Origin: Rikenellaceae bacterium
Lineage (GTDB): Bacteria; Bacteroidota; Bacteroidia; Bacteroidales; UBA932
DNA: 25,056 bases
NCBI GenBank assembly: GCA_900769885.1
Contig: CAAGIG010000020.1
Span: 1 to 25,056, forward strand
Direction: 5' to 3'
The position numbers and the translations under genes were made by a program. The notes under the pieces were generated by a model. The model did not search any database, was not told the origin of the DNA, and saw nothing but the letters and a program-made list of their open reading frames with translations. Shown piece by piece: positions 1-8,202 of this stretch (the first letter of the stretch is position 1; every line of letters starts with the position of its first letter).

Positions 1-1124
1 AATTTATGATGAAGGCTTTGGCCAATATTTCGGATGAGAATATCTCAGTAGCTGAACTGCTGCCGGTTGTATTGGAGGCAGGAAAATATGGTGTCGATAC
101 TATGGCTTTACTCGATAAGGCAAATACTTCGGCATATGGCTCTCCTGAGATTACGAGGGTCAATATCGGAGTGGGCAAAAGACCGGGCATTTTGATTAGC
201 GGGCACGACTTGCACGATATAGAGGAACTTTTGAAACAGACTGAGGGAAAAGGTGTTGATGTTTATACTCACGGAGAGATGTTGCCGGCACATTATTATC
301 CTGAGTTGAAGAAGTATCCTCATCTGGTAGGGAATTATGGTAATGCGTGGTGGAAACAAAGGGAGGAGTTTGAAACATTTAATGGACCTATTGTCTTTAC
401 TACCAATTGTATAGTTCCACCAAGCGAGAAGGCATCATATAATGGAAGAGTTTTCACAATGAACAGTACAGGATATCCGGGATGGAAACATATTGCTGCA
501 GATGAAAATGGAGTGAAGGATTTTTCCGAGGTTATCGAGTTGGCTCAAAGGTGTGAGCCACCAAAAGAGATTGAAAAAGGTGAGATTGTGGGTGGTTTTG
601 CTCACGCCCAGGTTCTTTCTTTGGCAGACAAGGTTGTTGAGGCAGTGAAAAGTGGTGCAATCCGTAAGTTTATCGTGATGGCGGGTTGTGATGGACGGAT
701 GAGAAGTCGTGACTATTACACAGATTTTGCAAAAGCACTCCCTAATGATTGTGTGATTCTTACTGCAGGTTGCGCAAAATATAAATATAACAAGCTCGAT
801 TTGGGAGATATAGGTGGTATACCGAGGGTTCTCGATGCAGGGCAATGTAACGACAGTTATTCTTTGGCAGTGATAGCAATGAAGTTAAAGGAGGTTTTCA
901 ATTTGAATGATATTAATGAACTTCCTATCTCATACAATATCGCCTGGTATGAACAGAAGGCTGTGATAGTATTGCTTTCTCTGTTATATCTTGGTGTTAA
1001 AAATATACATTTGGGACCAACACTTCCGGCATTTCTGTCACCTAATGTAGTGAAGGTGCTTGTGGATAATTTTGGGATTGCCGGTATTGGTACTGTCGAT
1101 GAGGATATTAAGTTGATGGCTTGA
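1..1124 (+). CDS. hcp: Hybrid-cluster protein (Hcp / hydroxylamine reductase), 5' end outside window
   Basis: This is the C-terminal part of Hcp, a cytoplasmic Fe-S-O cluster enzyme that reduces nitric oxide (and hydroxylamine in vitro) and protects anaerobes from nitrosative stress. The frame is open to base 1, so the gene starts upstream; the Met codon at 6 is internal. All eight known ligands of the hybrid cluster can be matched: His in SGHDLH (204-206), Glu in THGEMLP, Cys in FTTNCIVPP, the persulfide Cys in VMAGCDGR, Cys in LTAGCAKYKYNK, Cys in DAGQCNDS, and Glu and Lys in WYEQKA. The N-terminal four-Cys cluster motif would lie outside the window. The stop is 17 nt before the hemerythrin-type gene, so the two are probably co-transcribed. 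The assignment is certain at family level. Confidence 0.97.
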   Translation, partial: FMMKALANISDENISVAELLPVVLEAGKYGVDTMALLDKANTSAYGSPEITRVNIGVGKRPGILISGHDLHDIEELLKQTEGKGVDVYTHGEMLPAHYYPELKKYPHLVGNYGNAWWKQREEFETFNGPIVFTTNCIVPPSEKASYNGRVFTMNSTGYPGWKHIAADENGVKDFSEVIELAQRCEPPKEIEKGEIVGGFAHAQVLSLADKVVEAVKSGAIRKFIVMAGCDGRMRSRDYYTDFAKALPNDCVILTAGCAKYKYNKLDLGDIGGIPRVLDAGQCNDSYSLAVIAMKLKEVFNLNDINELPISYNIAWYEQKAVIVLLSLLYLGVKNIHLGPTLPAFLSPNVVKVLVDNFGIAGIGTVDEDIKLMA

Positions 1125-1141
1125 TTTTAGGGAATTTGAAA

Positions 1142-1684
1142 ATGGAAATGAAAAATAGAATTACTTTTGAGGAGTGGCCCCTCGATTTGTTGATGGATTA
1201 TATTTTGAAGATTCATCATAGGGGAATCAGAAAAAATGGCCCACAATTGTTGGAACTTATTGGAAAGGTTAGGGATTTGCACTCTCAGAATCATTCGTAT
1301 CTTATCGAGTTATATGACCTTGTAAAAGAGTCTCTGGTCGATTTGGAGTCTCATTTGCAGAAAGAGGAGAATGTTCTTTTCCCATATCTGTATGAACTTT
1401 TTGAGGCCTCTGAAAATAAAATGAGAATGGGCAGGATGCATTGCGGAACCATCCGAAATCCTATCAGAGTGATGTTTTCCGAGCACGATAATGAAAGTCG
1501 CAGGTATATGTATATTAAGACTTTGACAAATGATTTTACTGTTCCTGAGGATGGATGTGAGTTGTACGGATTGATGATGAGGGATCTGGAACTGTTTATA
1601 AATGCTTTGTTCGAACATATTTATCTTGAAAATGAAATTTTGTTCTCCCGTTTTCAGGAGATTGAAGATGTTTGGGTAGGATAG
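1142..1684 (+). CDS. Hemerythrin-domain Fe-S cluster repair protein (RIC/YtfE/ScdA family, no ScdA_N domain)
   Basis: This 180-residue protein matches the di-iron hemerythrin-like half of the RIC proteins (YtfE, ScdA), which repair Fe-S clusters damaged by NO or oxidants. The di-iron ligands expected for the family are all visible: His25/26 (IHHRG), His71 and Glu75 (ESHLQKEE), His115 (SEHDNE), and His159 and Glu163 (EHIYLENE). The short N-terminal DUF542/ScdA_N domain with its conserved Cys is missing; the protein begins right at the helix that follows it in YtfE. I chose ATG 1142; a TTG at 1121 overlaps the hcp stop and is less likely. Its place directly behind hcp fits a shared nitrosative-stress operon. 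Function beyond the family is inferred. Confidence 0.88.
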   Translation: MEMKNRITFEEWPLDLLMDYILKIHHRGIRKNGPQLLELIGKVRDLHSQNHSYLIELYDLVKESLVDLESHLQKEENVLFPYLYELFEASENKMRMGRMHCGTIRNPIRVMFSEHDNESRRYMYIKTLTNDFTVPEDGCELYGLMMRDLELFINALFEHIYLENEILFSRFQEIEDVWVG

Positions 1685-1709
1685 GCAGCTATGCTATGAG
1701 TCTGGTTAT

Positions 1710-1744
1710 AAAGGGTGTTTCAAACGAAATGCCCTTTTTCTTTT
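1710..1744 (+). terminator. Rho-independent terminator after hcp-RIC operon
   Basis: A 12-bp stem (1710-1721 with 1726-1737, two G-U pairs) closes on a four-base AAAC loop and is followed by a T-rich tract (TTCTTTT). It ends the hcp/RIC transcript and separates it from the lipoprotein promoter. Confidence 0.85.
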
Positions 1745-1794
1745 ATAAATCTGACTAATCTAATAATAATTACCTTTTCAAATAGTTTTCTGAC

Positions 1795-1826
1795 TTGATT
1801 TTGATGTTTCATAATTGTTATCTTTG
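1795..1826 (+). promoter_or_regulatory. Bacteroidota promoter for the lipoprotein pair
   Basis: TTG at 1795-1797, 21 bp of spacer, then TATCTTTG at 1819-1826, which matches the Bacteroidota TTG / TAnnTTTG promoter. Transcription should start near 1833, giving a leader of about 105 nt. Confidence 0.65.
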
Positions 1827-1832
1827 CATCCG

Positions 1833-1938
1833 TTTTTGAGGCGGGGTAAACCTTGATGGTGGTCTCTTTACTTCTGCTGTTTGATTTAAAAGAAAGTCCG
1901 TTCGGAGACCGCGGAATTTTTTTGATAAATAAAGATTT
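1833..1938 (+). promoter_or_regulatory. Long 5' leader with hairpin and T-run, possible attenuator
   Basis: The leader before the first lipoprotein gene is unusually long for this window, where most others are about 5-35 nt. GGTCTC (1861-1866) can pair with GAGACC (1905-1910), and seven T bases follow at 1917-1923, 6 nt after the stem. A smaller ACC/GGT hairpin lies near 1850. The pairing is short and the loop is 38 nt, so an attenuator is only a possibility. I recognise no known riboswitch class. Confidence 0.3.
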
Positions 1939-3384
1939 ATGCAACGCGTTTTTAGTTTTTGTATTGCAGTTTTGCTCCTTCCATTTTTGATGGTTATCTC
2001 CTGCGATCAGAATTCTACTACACCTGGTGGTGAAACTCCTACACCTCCTGAAGAAACACCTGTGTATCCCACTGTTACATTGACAGAGGGTGAAGTTACA
2101 GATGAGTCGGTTTCATTCACTATTACTCCAGAATATGCTACTTCTGTAAGGTATGCTGTTTATGTGAGTGGGGAAGAATTGCCCACAGCTGAGGAATTGT
2201 TGACCCCCGGTACTGACTTTTCAGGCAAACCTGCAGATGCTACTGTAGCTGATGAGTATGTTGTAGATGGTTTGTCTGCCGGTACAGATTATGTGATTAT
2301 TGCAGCAGCAATGAATGAGGATGGTTATTCGGATGTGGCTCAAATCAATATGACTACCACTATCCCTGAGATGTCACTTGAATTGTCATTTGTGGAATCT
2401 ACAGCTACAGAGGTTGTTTTCCATATTGATTCCGAAAATGTATCAGAGGTTGCAGCTATTGTTTTGGAAGAAGGAACTCAAGTTCCTGAAGCCGAGTATA
2501 TTTTTGAAAATGGTACTCTTCTTGATGAGGTTTCGGGTGATTTTACAGTGAATGGTTTGGAACCTCTTACCACTTATGTGATTGTAGCTGCTGCTAAGGA
2601 TGTTGCAGGCAAGAATATGATGGCTTCTGAAGCAATTGAGGTAACTACTGCCCTTCCTGATATGGCTCCTCCTGTTGTGGGTGACTATTACTATAGTGAT
2701 GGTACCTGGAGTTCTGAATTGGACCCTGCCAAGACTCCTATCGGTATTGTTTTCTATGCAGGTGTTGCTTCTGAAATGGGTGATAATAGTGCTTACTATA
2801 AGAATAAAGCAGGTGAACCTATGACTGATTTCCACGGTTATGTTGTAGCTTTGAAGGATGCTCAAAATTCCAAAGGTGTTTGGTGGAGCTTCTATGACAG
2901 TTGGGCAGAACCTACAGGTGTATCTACTGAGGTGGATGATTTCTTGGGCTATACAAATACTTTGGCAATCAAATCTCACGCAAATAAATTGGGTGTAGGT
3001 TTCTCAGATTCCAATACAAGTTATCCTGCTGCATATCTTGCATCTGATGGTTATGAGGCTGAATGTCCTTCTCCTGAAATGAGTACAGGTTGGTTCCTTC
3101 CTGCTGCAGGTCAGTTGCAATATATCTGGGATCAGGTATATTTCAATCCAAGTGGAAACTTGATTGCGTGGTTGGAAGATTCATTTGAGTCTCTTGGAGA
3201 TATGGCAGAGCAAATGTATACCAGAGATTCTGAATACTGGTCATCAACTGAGCAGGTTGACTCATTTGCAACAACCGTAAGAGCATACTATGTATGTTAT
3301 GACTCTTCAAATTTCAAACCCGGCTTTACAGCTTGGTATAACAAAAATACCGAATTCCGTGTTAGAGCTATTTTAGCATTCTAA
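1939..3384 (+). CDS. Lipoprotein with two Fn3-like domains and a C-terminal Lcl/DUF1566-like domain
   Basis: This 481-residue protein starts with a type II signal peptide; the lipobox ends VISC with Cys22 as the lipidated residue, followed by a Pro/Thr-rich linker. Two Fn3-like beta domains follow at about 43-135 and 145-240, each ending in the common Y-V-I-x-A-A-A strand. The C-terminal part (about 245-481) resembles the Lcl_C/DUF1566-type domain found in Bacteroidota surface lipoproteins: GDYYYSDGTWS near 248, GWFLPAAGQL near 385, YWSSTE near 433, and FRVRAI at the end. It is probably anchored in the outer membrane and perhaps surface-exposed; adhesion or ligand binding is a guess from the domain types. 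It lies 27 nt ahead of a second lipoprotein gene and probably shares its mRNA. Confidence 0.85.
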   Translation: MQRVFSFCIAVLLLPFLMVISCDQNSTTPGGETPTPPEETPVYPTVTLTEGEVTDESVSFTITPEYATSVRYAVYVSGEELPTAEELLTPGTDFSGKPADATVADEYVVDGLSAGTDYVIIAAAMNEDGYSDVAQINMTTTIPEMSLELSFVESTATEVVFHIDSENVSEVAAIVLEEGTQVPEAEYIFENGTLLDEVSGDFTVNGLEPLTTYVIVAAAKDVAGKNMMASEAIEVTTALPDMAPPVVGDYYYSDGTWSSELDPAKTPIGIVFYAGVASEMGDNSAYYKNKAGEPMTDFHGYVVALKDAQNSKGVWWSFYDSWAEPTGVSTEVDDFLGYTNTLAIKSHANKLGVGFSDSNTSYPAAYLASDGYEAECPSPEMSTGWFLPAAGQLQYIWDQVYFNPSGNLIAWLEDSFESLGDMAEQMYTRDSEYWSSTEQVDSFATTVRAYYVCYDSSNFKPGFTAWYNKNTEFRVRAILAF

Positions 3385-3411
3385 TAATATCAATTTTTTA
3401 AATAAACCAAG

Positions 3412-5031
3412 ATGAAAAGAATTTTTAAACTTATTACCATTATATCAGTTGCCTCATTGGCATTGTTCTCTTGTAACAAAAATAAAGGAAATGAGAACCA
3501 GGAACCAGCTTTGGAACTTTCAATTTTAAATGCTCCTGCAGATACTGCAAGATTTGAATCAGGTGAGACTCAAACCTGGGGTTTGGAGAATGTAGCTGCT
3601 GTCTCTGATTTGGCAGTTTCTGCTCCTGAAGGATGGAATGCTGAAATTATTGCAGAGCAATTGTCAGTAACAGCTCCTGCAGAAGATGCTGAAATTTTTG
3701 ATCAGAAGGGTGAGGTTGTTATCACTTACAACAATAGTAAAAATGAGGCTAAGGAGTTGTCTATGTCTGTTTTGGTTAATGTAACTACAGAAACTCCTGA
3801 AGAACCTGAGGTTACTTTCGAGTTGCAATGCCTTGAGATTACATCTACCAGTGCTATTCTGGATGTTACTCCCAGCGACGACAATATCGGATATTATTAT
3901 GATGTTTGTACCCTTGAGGATTTCGAGAGTGTAAATGGTGATGTTGGGGTTATTGTAAATGAATATCTTCAATATCTTCAGGCACACTATCCCGATTTTT
4001 CAATGGAGCAAATTTTGGGTGCAATGCTTTCAAAAGGACACGATAGAGATACCGTATATGGTTTGCCAGCTGCTACCAAAATGTGTTTCTATGCAATCGC
4101 TATCGATGAGGAAGGTCTTCCTGCATCTGAGGCTGAGGTAATGGAATTCACCACTTTGGAAGGTGGTGACCCCGCTGACTGTACTTTTGATATGGAAGTG
4201 AGTGAAATCAGAGGAACATCAGTTTTCATTTCAATCGTTCCTTCAGACAACTCAGTCCGTTACTGGTATGCCGTAACTTCTCGTGATGGTTATCCTGGAG
4301 ATATTCCTATGATGGTCCAAGTTAAGGAGGAAGCTGCAAATTATGCTGCTGAAATGGGTATGACTTTGGAACAAGTTATTGCCGGAGTTACAGTTGCAGG
4401 TCCTGTGGCTGAGTATTGGTGGGATTTGGAAATTGATACCGAGTATTATTTGTATGCTTTTGCAATGGATGAGCAAGGAAATTATTTGGGAGATATGTAT
4501 AAAGAACCATTTACCACTGCAATGGAAGATATTTCTGATGCAGAGTTGAGTGTTGATTACCGTTATTTTGATGGTGATGAACTATATGAATATGATCCTG
4601 TAACTTATGCTACAGCTCAGGGAAAAGTTATTGTACAGGTTAAGGCTACTCCAAACGAATTTGCAGATATTTGGGCTGTCGCTTTGGCTGCCGGAGACTT
4701 TACAGATGAAACATTGTTCCCTTATGATGCTACAATCAACGCAATGTTGTCTTCAGGTTCATCTCAATATAATAAGAGCATTTCGCAATTCTATGCGAAC
4801 TGGAGTGATTGTACCATCCTTGCATTTGCTGCAGATTACTATGGATTCAATGGTCCTCTGACCAGAATTCTTGTTCAGCCTACAAAAGATGGCGCTGCTG
4901 ATGTTTCAGAGTTAGCTCCTGTGGGTGTTCCTGCTCAATCTTCATTGTTGATGTTGCAAGACCAACCCGTAGCAAAATCGGTCTCTATCGGAGAGAGAAT
5001 CAAAGATGTGAAAATCGGAAGAAACCTTTAA
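3412..5031 (+). CDS. Lipoprotein with BACON-like N-domain and three tandem beta modules
   Basis: This 539-residue protein has a type II signal peptide (LALFSC, lipidated Cys21). Residues about 30-125 look like a BACON/Ig-like beta domain. Three related modules of about 110 residues follow at roughly 134-249, 257-369 and 377-492. The first two share a layout: an Fn3-like start, a helical insertion (MEQILGAML in the first, LEQVIAGV in the second), then a Y-F/L-Y-A-x-A strand and a closing FTT. The third is more diverged. The tail (about 500-539) carries basic residues and no recognised domain. It is likely outer-membrane anchored. There is no enzymatic motif and no specific function can be assigned; it is co-transcribed with the preceding lipoprotein gene. 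Confidence 0.83.
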   Translation: MKRIFKLITIISVASLALFSCNKNKGNENQEPALELSILNAPADTARFESGETQTWGLENVAAVSDLAVSAPEGWNAEIIAEQLSVTAPAEDAEIFDQKGEVVITYNNSKNEAKELSMSVLVNVTTETPEEPEVTFELQCLEITSTSAILDVTPSDDNIGYYYDVCTLEDFESVNGDVGVIVNEYLQYLQAHYPDFSMEQILGAMLSKGHDRDTVYGLPAATKMCFYAIAIDEEGLPASEAEVMEFTTLEGGDPADCTFDMEVSEIRGTSVFISIVPSDNSVRYWYAVTSRDGYPGDIPMMVQVKEEAANYAAEMGMTLEQVIAGVTVAGPVAEYWWDLEIDTEYYLYAFAMDEQGNYLGDMYKEPFTTAMEDISDAELSVDYRYFDGDELYEYDPVTYATAQGKVIVQVKATPNEFADIWAVALAAGDFTDETLFPYDATINAMLSSGSSQYNKSISQFYANWSDCTILAFAADYYGFNGPLTRILVQPTKDGAADVSELAPVGVPAQSSLLMLQDQPVAKSVSIGERIKDVKIGRNL

Positions 5032-5053
5032 CTTGATTTTATTTATACATTTC

Positions 5054-5089
5054 AAAGAGGTAACCACTTCGGAGGTTACCTCTTTTTTT
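5054..5089 (+). terminator. Strong terminator after lipoprotein operon
   Basis: A perfect 12-bp stem (5054-5065 with 5074-5085) encloses an 8-nt loop that can close further as a C(UUCG)G tetraloop, followed by T bases to 5089. It may also slow minus-strand transcripts from the glycosyltransferase operon, although the T tract on that side is short. Confidence 0.92.
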
Positions 5090-5133
5090 GTGCCGGATTA
5101 CAGTCAGAGGTGGCATAATAAGTTAGGCCACCA

Positions 5134-6312
5134 TTATAAGCTATTTTGATTTGCAAGGGAATCGATGAGTTTTTTCCACTTTGGAAATATCTTCTCTGGT
5201 GCAAATTGGAGACTTGTTTCGATTGCCTGTTTCCTTATCCGGAGCTCTTCCTCAGAGGTTAATGATGCTATTTGAAGGAGCGCTTTGGCATATTCATCTT
5301 CGTCAAAATTTGGGATGATATAACCATTGCTGCCGGGCATTGATATAATCTCTTTAATTCCAGCAGTGCAGTCGAATGCGATTGGAATACAACCGTGTGA
5401 GCGTCCTTCGGTAAGGGCCAATGGCCACCCTTCGGTTTGAGATGTGAGAGCTATCACTGAAGCTTTGCTGTAGTAATCGGCAACATTTGCTCTTTTGCCT
5501 TCGAAACAGACTCTTTCCACTCCCAAATCTTTCGCAAGTTCTTGCATCTGTGCAAATGCAGGACCATCTCCCAAAAGCTGGAGTTTCCAATCGGGAAGCT
5601 GATGTTGGACCTTTTGCCAAATACGCAGAAGGCGGTCAATCCGTTTGGACCAATGTTCAAATCGACCACAAAACAAGATGATTTTTTCTTTATTCAGATT
5701 TGGATCGGCAACAGGAAGTTCGCAATTCTCAATGTGGCAGATGTGTGGCTTCTCTTCTGAAATTCCTGCCTTTGCAATTATCTCTTCTGCGTAGGATTTG
5801 CACAGAACCACGTATGCATCAGAGTTGTTGTAGTCATTTAGGGTACGGCTGATGGCCATCTCCATTGCTTTTGTCCCATCTGCGAATCTACGCCTGTTGA
5901 ATAATTTCCAAAGGATTCTCTTTAACACTCCATTCTGTCTGCGATGAACTATGGCGTACCTTTGCCAAAATGGTTCCCCGTGATTTGCATAGATTACTTT
6001 ACACCCCAGATCTCTTATGGATTGGATTCCTCTTGTCGATTTTGAAACAAGGACTACTATATCAATATTGTCTTTTTGGACAAATTCAATAATTTTTCTG
6101 CTCCGTCTTACATCAAACAACTGCTTTGGCAGGGTCTTTATTGTAAGGTATTGGCATATTGACTCCAATTCAGGCGACTCGTTTATTCGAGAAGCATAAA
6201 CGGAGATATTGTATTCTCCTTTGAATTGGTGCAGGTATCGGGCTATATCTATAGTTACTCTTTCAGCACCGCCGGCGGGAAATCTTCCGTGAATGAATGC
6301 AATGTTGGTCAT
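5134..6312 (-). CDS. Glycosyltransferase family 4 (GT-B fold)
   Basis: This 392-residue GT4-type enzyme would transfer a sugar from a nucleotide-sugar to an envelope acceptor at the cytoplasmic face. Residues 11-18 (FPAGGAER) form the usual glycine-rich loop of the N-terminal Rossmann domain. CGRFEHWSKR begins at residue 215, at the start of the C-terminal domain. The EX7E motif is Glu294 to Glu302 (EGWPLALTE). There is no signal peptide. ATG 6312 is a clean start 20 nt downstream of the MsbA-type gene's stop, so it is the last gene of the minus-strand operon. The acceptor cannot be read from the sequence; lipopolysaccharide or another surface glycan is inferred from the neighbours. Confidence 0.9.
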   Translation of the reverse strand: MTNIAFIHGRFPAGGAERVTIDIARYLHQFKGEYNISVYASRINESPELESICQYLTIKTLPKQLFDVRRSRKIIEFVQKDNIDIVVLVSKSTRGIQSIRDLGCKVIYANHGEPFWQRYAIVHRRQNGVLKRILWKLFNRRRFADGTKAMEMAISRTLNDYNNSDAYVVLCKSYAEEIIAKAGISEEKPHICHIENCELPVADPNLNKEKIILFCGRFEHWSKRIDRLLRIWQKVQHQLPDWKLQLLGDGPAFAQMQELAKDLGVERVCFEGKRANVADYYSKASVIALTSQTEGWPLALTEGRSHGCIPIAFDCTAGIKEIISMPGSNGYIIPNFDEDEYAKALLQIASLTSEEELRIRKQAIETSLQFAPEKIFPKWKKLIDSLANQNSL

Positions 6313-6332
6313 TGTGGATACAAAATGGGTCG

Positions 6333-8165
6333 TTAAAGCGCCTGCATATCGTGCAGTTTTTTGTAGTAACCGTTCTTGGAAATCAAATCTTCGTGTTTGC
6401 CTCTCTCTACAATTTTACCCTCGTGCATAACACAAATTTCGTCAGCATTCTTGATGGTAGAAAGGCGGTGGGCAATAGCAATGGTGGTTCTCGAAGCGGT
6501 AAGTTTTTCCAAAGCATCCTGCACCAGTCTTTCTGACTCGGTGTCAAGAGCTGAGGTCGCTTCGTCCAAAATCAAAATAGGGGGATTTTTCAACAAAGCT
6601 CTGGCAATGCTGATACGTTGTCGCTGACCTCCCGAAAGTTTTGCTCCACGGTCACCTATATTGGTGTGGTAACCGTCCTCTTTCTCCATAATAAATTCGT
6701 GAGCATTAGCAAGTTTTGCAGCCTCAACCACTTGTTCCATTGTCGCCCCTTCGACTCCAAATGCTATATTGTTGAAAATAGTATCATTGAAAAGGATAGC
6801 GTCTTGGTTTACATTTCCGATCAGCCCTCGCAGTCCGTTGATCTTCAAATCTTTGATATTCTTTCCATCGACAGTGATATTACCTTTGGTCACATCGTGG
6901 AAACGGGGCAGTAAATCTACCAGTGTCGATTTGCCGGAACCCGATTGTCCCACCAATGCAACTGTAGTTCCCTTTTTGATTGTTAAGTTTATATCAGACA
7001 GAACCTCTTTGGTCTCATCATACCTAAATGCCACTCCATTTAGTGATATTTCTTTTTCAAACGAATTGATCTCCAATGGGTTGTCAATCTCTTTTATGTT
7101 ATTCTCAGCATTGAGAATCTTGTCAATTCTCTCCATCGAAGCCAATCCTTTGGGAATCGCATATCCCGCTTTGCTCAAATCTTTCAAAGGGGCAAGGACA
7201 CTGTAAAGAATTGTCATATAATAGATGAAAGTAGATGCTTCAAAAGATGCATTCTCGCTCAAAATCAATGTTCCTCCAAACCATAGCACAATCATAATCA
7301 TAACACTCCCAAGAAACTCACTTACAGGGTGTGCTGAGTTTTGTCTGATGAAAAGTTTGTTGGTAGATTTACGCAGGTCATCTGTGACGGTATCAAATTT
7401 TTTGTTCATTTTCTTCTCGGCCAGGAATGCTTTGATGATTCTGATACCGCCGAGGGTCTCCTCAATCTGAGTTATCGAGTCGCTCCAGAAATTCTGGACA
7501 TCGAGAGATTGTCTTTTCAATTTTTTACCGATTGCCCCCATTATCCAGGCCATAAATGGAACTACAGCTATGGTAAACAGAGTCAATTCCCAACTCAGGT
7601 ATATCAGCATCGAGAAGTAAACAACAATCAGAATCGGATTTTTGATAATCATATCCAGCGAACTGGTTATCGAATTCTCCACTTCGTTTACGTCTCCACT
7701 CATTCTGGCTATAATGTCGCCCTTTTTCTGGTCTGAGAAGAAACTGATAGGGAGGCTTAGCAATTTGTTGTAAATCAATACTCTGATATCCTTAACCACA
7801 CCTGTGCGGAGAGGCACCATTACTGCTGCAGAACCAAAATAGCAGGCAGTTTTCAAAAATGTGGTAAATCCAAAGAACAAGCCGATTATAAGCAGGGTAG
7901 TGGATCCTCCAAATTTGTCAATCAGTTGGGTTACAGCATAATACATATTATTGAAGAGCATCTCTTTCAAATCTGCTCCGCTGTCCCAGGGGATAAATTC
8001 GTATGTGGTATGGTCGGTTTTGAACAAAATGTCCAAAATAGGGATGATAAAAGCAAATGAAAACAGATTGAAAATAGCTGAAAGGAGATTCAGGATAATT
8101 GAACCTCCAAGGTAACTTTTATATGGACCTACAAATCGTTTTAATAATTTCCAAAAATCTCTCAT
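6333..8165 (-). CDS. msbA: MsbA-type ABC exporter, fused membrane and ATPase domains
   Basis: This 610-residue half-transporter has an N-terminal six-helix ABC exporter domain (about 1-330) and a C-terminal ATPase. Walker A is GQSGSGKST at 406-414, the signature is LSGGQRQR, Walker B ends LILDEAT with Asp534 and the catalytic Glu535, and the switch histidine is in AHRLST. Length and layout match homodimeric MsbA-like exporters, which flip lipid A-core or other lipids across the inner membrane. The envelope-lipid genes around it support a lipid substrate, but the family also includes drug and peptide exporters, so msbA is a family-level name. It follows the lipid kinase gene by 37 nt, and a promoter-like TATCTTTG lies in that gap. 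Confidence 0.9.
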   Translation of the reverse strand: MRDFWKLLKRFVGPYKSYLGGSIILNLLSAIFNLFSFAFIIPILDILFKTDHTTYEFIPWDSGADLKEMLFNNMYYAVTQLIDKFGGSTTLLIIGLFFGFTTFLKTACYFGSAAVMVPLRTGVVKDIRVLIYNKLLSLPISFFSDQKKGDIIARMSGDVNEVENSITSSLDMIIKNPILIVVYFSMLIYLSWELTLFTIAVVPFMAWIMGAIGKKLKRQSLDVQNFWSDSITQIEETLGGIRIIKAFLAEKKMNKKFDTVTDDLRKSTNKLFIRQNSAHPVSEFLGSVMIMIVLWFGGTLILSENASFEASTFIYYMTILYSVLAPLKDLSKAGYAIPKGLASMERIDKILNAENNIKEIDNPLEINSFEKEISLNGVAFRYDETKEVLSDINLTIKKGTTVALVGQSGSGKSTLVDLLPRFHDVTKGNITVDGKNIKDLKINGLRGLIGNVNQDAILFNDTIFNNIAFGVEGATMEQVVEAAKLANAHEFIMEKEDGYHTNIGDRGAKLSGGQRQRISIARALLKNPPILILDEATSALDTESERLVQDALEKLTASRTTIAIAHRLSTIKNADEICVMHEGKIVERGKHEDLISKNGYYKKLHDMQAL

Positions 8166-8187
8166 AGGAATATATTGTCATAAACTA

Positions 8188-8195
8188 CAAAGATA
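8188..8195 (-). promoter_or_regulatory. Possible internal promoter before the MsbA-type gene
   Basis: On the minus strand TATCTTTG matches TAnnTTTG and lies 22 nt before the ATG at 8165, which would give a leader of about 17 nt. No TTG is seen at the usual -33 distance, so this could be weak or fortuitous. If real, the exporter and glycosyltransferase genes can be made without eptA. Confidence 0.4.
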
Positions 8196-8202
8196 GTAAG
8201 TT

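Noticed and set aside
1121..1141. TTG at 1121 as start of the RIC-type gene
   Set aside because: It overlaps the hcp stop, adds residues not seen in the family, and an ATG follows at 1142.
2443..2979. Open frame of 178 codons antisense to the first lipoprotein
   Set aside because: The plus-strand lipoprotein has a signal peptide and conserved domains; the antisense product is low in plausible structure and has no start signals.
3385..3411. Separate promoter for the second lipoprotein
   Set aside because: The 27-nt gap is AT-rich but holds no TAnnTTTG element and no terminator, so a shared transcript is the simpler reading.
5109..5132. GGTGGC/GCCACC hairpin directly after the glycosyltransferase stop codon
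   Set aside because: The six-base stem has a 12-nt loop and no T tract on either strand, so I do not call it a terminator; it might still protect the 3' end of the mRNA.
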